Positions 45,079 to 52,133 of a DNA stretch of 64,000 nt are shown here, piece after piece. The DNA is taken from the NCBI GenBank assembly GCA_039621445.1, contig CP154956.1, forward strand, positions 76,938,474 through 77,002,473, given 5' to 3'. Source of the stretch: Euglena gracilis. Its lineage: Eukaryota > Euglenida > Euglenophyceae > Euglenales. Under the pieces are notes generated by a model that was not told where the DNA came from, searched no databases, and was given only the letters and a program-made list of their open reading frames with translations. The position numbers were made by a program, and so were the translations under genes. Numbering within the stretch: position 1 is the first letter of the stretch; each line of letters starts with the position of its first letter.

Positions 45079-46371
45079 ATGGAGGTCCTACCCGGATCCT
45101 CCGGCCAAGGCCTGGGGGAGGCTTGGCCTGGCAAAGAAGACAAAGACTCAGAAGATCAAGGTGAAAGTGAAGAGCTTGAAGGGGTGGTGCCATCAGGCCC
45201 CCCCGAGGTGGTGCCGATTGGCCCCCTCATGACATCGACATTGACATTCCCAAATGGAGATGAAGCAATGGTGAGGTTTGAAGATCAAAAAGAAGAAGAA
45301 TCTGAAGATTCAAAAAAATTGTTCACATTGGCTGCAGCAGCTGGTGGAGGGGGGCCCCGCAATGGCCCCCCAGCGCGCGGTATCGAAGCGGCTGAACATC
45401 GCCAAGCGGACACCACACACGACAACACACCAACCCCCCCATGCCTGCCTGTCTGCACACCCCCCGAAGAAAACCAACCCCAAAAGAACCCGAAAAGAAG
45501 TAGACCCCCCCGGGATTTCGAAACAGAATCAGAATCTTCCTCATCCACAATGACGTGGAAAAAAAGAATTTCCTCATGGTTTGGTACGGGTGTGCCGGAA
45601 AAAGTGCAAAAAAAACCAGAAATCACACAAGGCGAATTTTCTGTGGAAAATGAATTACCGCGCCTTACCAGATTTACTGACAGTTTGAGGGGGGAGTTGC
45701 AAAAAGAAGAAGCAAGACAAATTTTTCAGGGGCCACCTATGGATTTTGAAGTCCCAGAAGATTTTTTCTTGCAAAATTTCCCCAAATTGCAAGGAGAAGC
45801 GCCAAAACTTTTGGAAGCACCCCAAGACCCCCCACAAATTTTGCAAGTGGTGCCATCGCAAAGTGGAGGGGAGGTTACGATTTGTCAGCACGCACACATA
45901 TTTCAGCAATCTCAGCAATCCCAACCAAGGATCCTTGGGGGTGGTGGTGATTTCCCCCCCATGATTGACGGTGTTCAAATTTTGGCTGCCCCATTGCAAG
46001 TTTTGGAAGGGCAAACTTTTCCCGCTCTCATGGAAAATCCACAATCCCGTGGGTTGGAGGGGTGTGGAGTCCCCCCAAAGACTGAATTTTCTCCAATTCC
46101 CCCCCAAGAAACGGGCGGGGGGGATGATCATTCTCAATTTTTGGCAAGCGGGACACCCATGCATGAGAGCCCCCCGGCTGAAAATTCACAAGTCCCCCCG
46201 GAGCAAATGGAGGAGGAGGGGGGGGACATGGATCCTTGGGACGGTTGGTGGCAAAGTATTGCAGAAAGACTAAATTTTCTAGAGGGAAGGCAAGAAACCA
46301 TTTCAGGAATGTTAAATCAACATGTGGAGTTGGTCAAGAATGAAAGAAAACTTTATGAAAAGTTTTTTTGA
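45079..46371 (+). CDS. Element 2 gag, N-terminal frame
   Basis: 430 codons from ATG 45,079. The product is acidic and Pro/Gly/Gln-rich, mostly predicted disordered (EGVVPSGPPEVVPIGPLM, PPEENQPQKNPKRSRPPRD, MEEEGGDMDPWDGWWQ). It ends in the start of a coiled coil (RLNFLEGRQETISGMLNQHV, ELVKNERKLYEKFF). The stop TGA directly follows a T7 tract, and the coiled coil continues in the +1 frame (DQISGRFQNLDEQM). Either one T is extra or the element uses +1 slippage. Its role would be structural, as the gag N terminus. Confidence 0.8.
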   Translation: MEVLPGSSGQGLGEAWPGKEDKDSEDQGESEELEGVVPSGPPEVVPIGPLMTSTLTFPNGDEAMVRFEDQKEEESEDSKKLFTLAAAAGGGGPRNGPPARGIEAAEHRQADTTHDNTPTPPCLPVCTPPEENQPQKNPKRSRPPRDFETESESSSSTMTWKKRISSWFGTGVPEKVQKKPEITQGEFSVENELPRLTRFTDSLRGELQKEEARQIFQGPPMDFEVPEDFFLQNFPKLQGEAPKLLEAPQDPPQILQVVPSQSGGEVTICQHAHIFQQSQQSQPRILGGGGDFPPMIDGVQILAAPLQVLEGQTFPALMENPQSRGLEGCGVPPKTEFSPIPPQETGGGDDHSQFLASGTPMHESPPAENSQVPPEQMEEEGGDMDPWDGWWQSIAERLNFLEGRQETISGMLNQHVELVKNERKLYEKFF

Positions 46372-48829
46372 CCAAATTTCTGGGAGGTTTCAGAATTTGG
46401 ATGAACAAATGGAGGTGGTCATAGGACAAATTTCTGCAATGGAGTTGGACATTGACGAAAAAATGCGGGTGGAATCACCAGAAAAGAAAATGGACTTTGC
46501 CCCCCGCATTCAAAATTTGGAAAGCTCACTTGAGCACCAAGATCAGATTTTGGTACAAATTCACCAAAAGTTTTCTCGTGATGAAAATGAGAAACGGCAA
46601 GAACTTTTTGGAATGAAACGACAAGTTTTGAGTTTGGGAAACGCAAGTCAAAAGGCCTTTGGTTCCATTTTGTCTAGGGTTGAAGATTTTCAGAAAGGCG
46701 TTTCCGCTCACATTTTTGGACTTGAGCAAAAAATTGCGCGGTTGGAAAATCAGGGTGTGAATGAACGGGTTTTTGCCCAAGGTTTTGGAGTGGGGGGCCC
46801 ATGTGGACAAGCCTCCCCCCCCTCCCAAGCCATGAATTTGGATGGTCCATGGGGGCAAAATCCAAACACACCACCAATGGGGAGGGAGACCCCCAACCCC
46901 GGCACCGCCGCACTCGCGGTGTCCGGGGGCCCTTTTCCCCCCACCGCTGTGGTGGCGGTGCGGGAGGCCCCAACAGGATCGGAAAGGTCAACAACGACGG
47001 CAACCCCAAGCACCTATGGGTTGGGTTTTGGTTTTTTGGGTAGGAGGGAACTTCGACCACCCAAGCAGGCGGATACCGATACCCTCTCAATCCCCTCTCG
47101 AGAGGTGAGTGGGTTGGTTTTCGAAAATTTTCAAAACATCCCCCCCGTCGCTCCCTACTCGGGCAACCTAGGCCCAGAGGTAGGGGGAGCGGCATTTTCG
47201 GGTAACAGTGCCGGGGTGGCGGTCTTGCCCAAAGGGGAGGAGCACCATAAGGTGGTCTCTACCCCCTGTTGGCAAAGCCACACCCTACACGTTCCCGTGA
47301 CCCAACCCCCATCAGTTTCTCCCCCCCTCGCTCAGAATTTGGTTTCCCATGGTACCGTGCAAGTAGGTCCCCCCGGTGCACAAGCACCTTTCACAAGTGA
47401 GGTACCCCCTCCATGTGCCCCCCCCACCATCAACGTGTTGGGCTTTCCCGTCGAATCAACCCAAAAAGGTCCGACCGTTGTTGCTCCGGTGCAAATTTTA
47501 CCCATTGGGGTGGGGGCGGGGATGGGGGGGGGAGGAGGCGCCAATTTTGGAGGCCAAAATCCAATTTTTGTTGGATCCCCCTTGAGTGCCATGGTTGCAA
47601 AAGAGGCAAAACTCAAGATTTTTTCTGGCCATGCCGAAGATTGGCCTGATTTTCGATTCCGTTGGAAAGAATATGTGCAAAGACTTTCTAGAGGTCCAAC
47701 CGACGACCAAGACCTCTTTTCACTTTTGATTTCCTCCATAAATGAAACCGACGGAGGCCGTTTGAGGCTCCTAAGGGGGACGGGAATGATCACAAATTTT
47801 CAACAAGCTTGGGATTTGTTGGAAAAGGAAAATTCAAGTGGGGCAGGAAATTGTGCAAGGCAAAAATTTGAAGAAATTCGCCTCAAGTACAAAAACGACC
47901 TAACCAGGGAGGATTGGAAACGTTTTGAGACAGATTTTCTCATGTTGAGAAATTTTGCAAAGGATGTGACCGACGCCGACGCGTATCGGGTTCTAAGGCG
48001 GGAAATTCCCAAATTTTACAACGAGAAAATTGTCAGGGAACAAGAACGAGGAAGTGATTTTTTTAACGTGGTGGAGGTAAGAAATTTGCCCTTGGTGGAT
48101 CCCCACCAAGTGCAAGGAATTTTGGTGAGTGCGTTGGAGGGAGCCACGTTAAATTTTGTCTCCGTGGTGTTTTTGGGGACGCATTTTGAGGTGACGGTTG
48201 GGTCGGCAAGGGAGAAAAATTTACTTCTTTCACTCAATGGACGAAATTTGTCAAATGGGCAAAAATTGCAAGTTTCCCCCAAAGAATTTCAACTACCCCC
48301 CACGGAAATCATGGGAATGATGCACAAATGGCTCACACAAAAGGAGCAAGCCGTTGAATTTAAGCGGCGTGGTTCCCCCCCGGAACGGAATCAAACCCCC
48401 CAATGGATGAGGGTGACAGAAATTTCCACGAGAAAGGAAAAAGAGAATTTTTCTCAAACGAGAAAGGAGGGGGGGGACACATCAAAAATTTCGAATCCCC
48501 CCGTTTCCATTCAAAAAGTGGAAGAAGCACCACTCCCTACCCCCACCCCCACAACAAAAAGCAATGAAGGTGTAATCAGAGCACCGTGTGAACGTTGTGG
48601 TAAGATGGGGCATATTGCCGCTAAGTGTTGGGCAAAATTGCCGGATGCAAATCAAGGCCCCCCCGCACAAAATTTTGGGCCCCAAGCCCAAGGGGGGGGA
48701 GGACGCGGCAAGGGGGGTGGTAAAGGCAATTTTGGAGGCAAAGGTTGGCAAACTTTCAAGGGCCAAGGAAAGGGTGGTGGCAAAGGAGGAAAAGGAAAAG
48801 GGGCCAAGGGTGGGTCCCCCTCGTGTTAG
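46322..48829 (+). CDS. Element 2 gag, main frame: coiled coil, capsid, RRM-like domain, zinc knuckle
   Basis: 835 codons. Residues 15-150 are coiled coil (FQNLDEQMEVVIGQISAMEL, IFGLEQKIARLENQ). About 150-425 is a Pro/Gly/Ser linker. About 425-560 is capsid-like (LKIFSGHAEDWPDFRFRWKE, LTREDWKRFETDFLMLRNFA). About 575-655 is RRM-like (FNVVEVRNLPLVDPHQVQ, VSVVFLGTHFEVTVGSA, LNGRNLSNGQKLQV). An intact CCHC knuckle lies at C756, C759, H764, C769 (CERCGKMGHIAAKC), followed by a GGKGKG tail. It ends TAG 48,827-48,829. Expected to package RNA and form particles. Confidence 0.85.
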   Translation: MWSWSRMKENFMKSFFDQISGRFQNLDEQMEVVIGQISAMELDIDEKMRVESPEKKMDFAPRIQNLESSLEHQDQILVQIHQKFSRDENEKRQELFGMKRQVLSLGNASQKAFGSILSRVEDFQKGVSAHIFGLEQKIARLENQGVNERVFAQGFGVGGPCGQASPPSQAMNLDGPWGQNPNTPPMGRETPNPGTAALAVSGGPFPPTAVVAVREAPTGSERSTTTATPSTYGLGFGFLGRRELRPPKQADTDTLSIPSREVSGLVFENFQNIPPVAPYSGNLGPEVGGAAFSGNSAGVAVLPKGEEHHKVVSTPCWQSHTLHVPVTQPPSVSPPLAQNLVSHGTVQVGPPGAQAPFTSEVPPPCAPPTINVLGFPVESTQKGPTVVAPVQILPIGVGAGMGGGGGANFGGQNPIFVGSPLSAMVAKEAKLKIFSGHAEDWPDFRFRWKEYVQRLSRGPTDDQDLFSLLISSINETDGGRLRLLRGTGMITNFQQAWDLLEKENSSGAGNCARQKFEEIRLKYKNDLTREDWKRFETDFLMLRNFAKDVTDADAYRVLRREIPKFYNEKIVREQERGSDFFNVVEVRNLPLVDPHQVQGILVSALEGATLNFVSVVFLGTHFEVTVGSAREKNLLLSLNGRNLSNGQKLQVSPKEFQLPPTEIMGMMHKWLTQKEQAVEFKRRGSPPERNQTPQWMRVTEISTRKEKENFSQTRKEGGDTSKISNPPVSIQKVEEAPLPTPTPTTKSNEGVIRAPCERCGKMGHIAAKCWAKLPDANQGPPAQNFGPQAQGGGGRGKGGGKGNFGGKGWQTFKGQGKGGGKGGKGKGAKGGSPSC

Positions 48830-48866
48830 GGGGGCCGGGAGTGCCTAAGGGGCGGCACTCCTGGCC
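48827..48866 (+). promoter_or_regulatory. Gag stop codon with stem-loop, putative readthrough signal
   Basis: TAG (48,827-48,829) is followed after GGG by a 13-bp stem: GGCCGGGAGTGCC (48,833-48,845) and GGCACTCCTGGCC (48,854-48,866), with one G.U pair and an 8-base loop. The frame after TAG is open without interruption into the methyltransferase. Element 1 has the same TAGGGGGGCC at its gag stop (31,213). In gammaretroviruses a UAG followed by RNA structure directs readthrough from gag to pol; the same role here is inferred. Confidence 0.65.
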
Positions 48867-49279
48867 AAGTGCCCCCCACGCAAAATTTGTCGCAGAAAAA
48901 TTTTGCGCTACCGTCAAACATTTCCATGGAAAAAGTCAAACAATTTTTGTCATCCAAGAAGCCAAAGGCTTTGGACTTATTTTCAGGAACAAAATCTGTG
49001 GCCAAAACGCTTGAGAAATGTGGGTTTGAGGTTTTGACACTAGATGTGAACCCCCGTGCAAAGCCCCACATTTTGGCCGACATTTTGACATGGCCTTTGG
49101 AAAAATTTCTCAAAAAAGGGGACGTGGACTTGATTTTTGCATCCGTGCCTTGTACGGAATATAGCCAAAGTCTCACCACACGTGAAAGAAATTTGGAGTA
49201 TGCCGATTCTCTTGCAAAAAGGACACTTTCCATCATCAATTTTCTACAACCCCCCCAATGGTACATTAAAAACGTGTTC
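48830..49279 (+). pseudogene. Element 2 cytosine-5 DNA methyltransferase, N-terminal half
   Basis: In frame with gag across the single UAG. It has motif I KALDLFSGTKSVAKTLEKCG (SAM binding), FEVLTLDVNPRAKPHILADI, the catalytic Cys in FASVPCTEYSQS (motif IV; V replaces the first P of PPC), and LAKRTLSIINFLQPPQWYIK. It breaks off at motif VI, where a foldback element is inserted. Closest in layout to the methyltransferase of element 1 and to compact bacterial or viral C5 enzymes. Confidence 0.85.
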
Positions 49280-49317
49280 AGCCCGCCAAATGCCTGCCCT
49301 GAAATTCGTGGTCATGA

Positions 49318-49480
49318 ACACGTTTTCAATGAGGGCATTTGTGGCAATGACACGTTTTCAGTGAAGGCATCCGGGTTCAGGCACGTTTTCAATGAGGGCA
49401 TTTGTGTCAATGACACGTTTTCAGTGAAGGCATCCGGGTTCAGGCACGTTTTCAGTGAGGGCATCTGTGGCAACCCTGAG
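49318..49480. repeat. 31/32-bp repeat array, left
   Basis: Five tandem units of about 31-32 bp with CACGTTTTCARTGARGGCAT, alternating two subtypes (63-bp higher-order period). The same array recurs in direct orientation at 50,408-50,550. Confidence 0.9.
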
Positions 49481-49653
49481 TAAAAAGCAAAAAACACTAT
49501 CATGAAAAATCGGCGTGTGGTTGCGAGGCCGGGTGGTCCTCAACGAGTGAGGCGGGTCGGGGGCACTCTACAACACAACAGAAGGCTAGGTTGCCTTGGA
49601 GCACAACGAAACAGAGTGGCGGACATCACCGCACACGACACGCTTTACACAAA

Positions 49654-49870
49654 GAAACCGTGTTTGGGCCGATTTCGAGACTTTAAAAGTCTTAAATCTT
49701 CGCCCAAAACACGGTTTCAAACAAGAACAGTGTTTTGGGCCAAGGTTTTAGGGGGGCCCAGGGGCGACCGCGGCGCCTTCGGCGTCGCGGTCCCCGCCCC
49801 TGGGCTCCCCCTAAGTCTTGGCCCGAACACAGTTTCTTGACACAAAAGAGCCATACTTTGGCTCTTTTGC
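49654..49870. repeat. Chain of three hairpins
   Basis: Hairpin 1: GAAACCGTGTTTGGGC (49,654) with GCCCAAAACACGGTTTC (to 49,718). Hairpin 2: arms about 49,722-49,777 and 49,780-49,840, closing with GGCGCCTTCGGCGTC and containing GGGCCCAGGGGCG and its partner. Hairpin 3: CAAAAGAGCC (49,843-49,852) with GGCTCTTTTG (49,861-49,870). Confidence 0.85.
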
Positions 49871-50407
49871 CAAATCTTGGCAATGAAAATGATATGCCAA
49901 TCATAGAAACAACTTTGTTCACAGACAACTTTGTTTGTTTGGCGTCACAGACAACTTTGTTCAGCTCCACACAATTTGGATTTTTGGGAATGGCAACACC
50001 ACAAAAACCAAATTTCTCGTGTTTTATTGGCAGTCGGGACACAGCACGAGGCACAGGGGGTTGGTCAGGGGACCACACACTGTTCGATGACGCTCGCCTC
50101 ATCGAACAACAGGCTGGGTTCCAGCTCCCATCCCGTCCAGGCAACAAAGAAAGCATCCAGCTCAGGATAACAGGCTTGCCGATGTTGACACAGTTTGGCG
50201 AACTCCAAACAGTTGGCAACAGCAGCAAGCTCTGCACCTACGGAGCCGGACTTTTTCTTTGTGTTGCCCTGTGCCAGCAAGGTGCCATGAAGGGGGTCCG
50301 TCCTAGGGGGAGGTGGCAAAAGACCATTCACAAAGTTTGCCGTGCGTTTGGCCATATTGGCAAGGCTGCGGGAATAAAGAAAAAAAGAAAAAAAGGGGGG
50401 GGGTGAC

Positions 50408-50550
50408 ACGTTTTCAGTGAGGGCATTTGTGGCAATGACACGTTTTCAGTGAAGGCATCCGGGTTCAGGCACGTTTTCAGTGAGGGCATTTGTGTCAATG
50501 ACACGTTTTCAGTGAAGGCATCCGGGTTCAGGCACGTTTTCAGTGAGGGC
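50408..50550. repeat. 31/32-bp repeat array, right
   Basis: Second array of CACGTTTTCAGTGARGGCAT units, same alternation as the left array, ending at GAGGGCGCCG. Confidence 0.9.
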
Positions 50551-50660
50551 GCCGTTTTTTGGGTCCGAATTTCACAAATTCGCGTTTTTGACCCCTTGCG
50601 TGAATCATGACCACGAATTTCAGGGCAGGCATTTGGCGGTCTCTGAAAACGTTTTTAAAC

Positions 50661-50769
50661 AAATTGTGGCTGAGCCCAGATTTCAGCCTGAAAACGTGTT
50701 CAGGGGCCCCCTTCGGGGGCCCCTGGCTGAACACGTTTTCAGGCTGAAATCTGGGCTCAGCCACAATTT
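50661..50769. repeat. Large near-perfect hairpin
   Basis: Left arm AAATTGTGGCTGAGCCCAGA... (50,661-50,710) and right arm ...TCTGGGCTCAGCCACAATTT (to 50,769) pair almost perfectly over about 50 bases, around GGGGCCCCCTTCGGGGGCCC. Confidence 0.95.
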
Positions 50770-50775
50770 GTGTAT

Positions 50776-51142
50776 AGAAAATCCCCGAAACGGCCTTTTG
50801 AAGGACCGTGAATTTATGGAAGGGCTGAATTTTTTGGATGTTGATTATTGCCAATTTAGCCCTTGGGGTTACAAAAAGCCCACCCGTATTTGGGGAACGG
50901 TTGAGGGGTTGCAAAACCGTTTGTGTCCGGGTTTTTGGTGTGAGTTCACCATCCCCGGTACCAAAAGACACATTCACCGTTTGGGTGGAAACAATTATGG
51001 AGTGACTCTAAACCAAAAATATCGAGTCCCTGAAAATTTGGTCAAACTTTTGGTGCAAGGGAAACGGTTGGAGGAGAGGCATATTCCAAAGGGATGGTTC
51101 GGTGTTGACCCCCCAAGGTACCCCCTCACTAACGACCAATGA
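50776..51142 (+). pseudogene. Element 2 cytosine-5 DNA methyltransferase, C-terminal half
   Basis: Resumes directly after the foldback element: ENPRNGLLKDREFMEGLNFL (motif VI and on), DVDYCQFSPWGYKKPTRIWG (motif VIII-like TRIW), LGGNNYGVTLNQKYRVPENL (motif X-like). The two halves together would be about 250 residues. The frame ends at TGA 51,140; the linker domain follows in the next frame. Confidence 0.85.
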
Positions 51143-52133
51143 CCGACCAGATTTGTACATGCACGAAAAAGAAATTGTTTTGGACCCTAAGCAACTTAAA
51201 ACGGTGAAAGTTTCAGAATTGGGTCAATTTCCATGGATGTGGAAAAATAAATTGGGAGTGTTGCCCCACGAAAATGGACTTTTTGCCGACAACGACGGAG
51301 TAAGGTACATACTGAGTTGGCCTTTGAAGGAAATTGACGTTGCTCATTTTTTGATTGAAGAGGAACCTGAGGGGAGGGTTGAAACGGATATCATAGACAC
51401 TACCCCCCGGTTCAAAAGTGAAAGGTTTTCCCAGAAAAGTTCACGAAAAGTGAAAAATGATGGATTTGTGCAAAATTCTTCCCCTTGTTCAAAGAAAGGG
51501 AAGAAAAAATGGGTTCGACGGCCTATTGACGAAAATTTTCAGCTTGCCGATTTTTCCCAAGGCACAAAATCCGACTTGTTTGATTCACGACCAGAAATTT
51601 CAGTTGGGCAAGTGTGGGAGGTGGAAAAATTTCAGTTTCACGTTCCAAGTTTTGTCGGAGAGAAAAACGAGGAACTAAGTGAGGAGGAATTAATGGAGGT
51701 GTGTGAACGGTTAAAGGAATCGGTTGAAGGTGGAACTAACGAAATCGGGATAATTTCCACTCACTTGGAGCCGAGTGAGTGGGGGGAGTTCCAACCTTTG
51801 GTCGATGAGTTGCGCCAAAAGATTTTTGAAGATTACAAAGATTTGGTTTTTGGGGATGAGGTGAAGCCCAACCCCCCCGTGAGAGGACCGCATTGTGAGG
51901 CCCGTATTTTTTTGAAACCGGGCGCTCAACCGAAAAAGCAAAGACCAATGCAACTCATGGGTGAAAGGTTGGATGCAATGAAAGCAATAACCACGGAATG
52001 GTTAAGGCAAGGTAAGGTGGAGCCTTGTGAGGGTCCATGGGGTATGCCCTCGTTTCCCGTGAAAAAAGCGCATGTACCCCCACAGCCCCCTTACACAAAA
52101 AATGGAGGGGGGTGGTCGATGCCCGCTACATGA
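51102..52133 (+). pseudogene. Element 2 pol: conserved linker domain and RT entry
   Basis: 343 codons. It has LGQFPWMWKNKLGVLPHENG, equivalent to the linker of element 1 (FPWM...GVFPH), then a Lys/Ser-rich stretch, an acidic segment (EELSEEELMEVCERLKESVE) and the RT entry NPPVRGPHCEARIFLKPG, MQLMGERLDAMKAITTEWLR, WGMPSFPVKKAHV. No protease Asp-Thr/Ser-Gly. At about 52,100 an A/G homopolymer shift moves RT into the next frame. Confidence 0.8.

Larger units (their letters stand above)
49266..50770. mobile_element. Foldback element inserted in the methyltransferase
   Basis: Ends in long inverted repeats: CGCCAAATGCCTGCCCTGAA and on for 34 bases (49,284-49,317) match perfectly, inverted, at 50,605-50,638. 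Imperfect pairing extends outward to TTAAAAACG. Inside, a 31/32-base repeat (CACGTTTTCAGTGARGGCAT) occurs in arrays at both sides, with a chain of hairpins between. A large hairpin lies at 50,661-50,769. No transposase was recognised; a minus-strand open frame at 50,356-50,065 (GAELAAVANCLEFAKLCQHR) is unidentified. Confidence 0.75.

Noticed and set aside
49286-50560. Tandem CACGTTTTCAGTGARGGCAT repeats considered as a CRISPR array
   Set aside because: Units are contiguous without unique spacers and lie in a eukaryotic foldback element.
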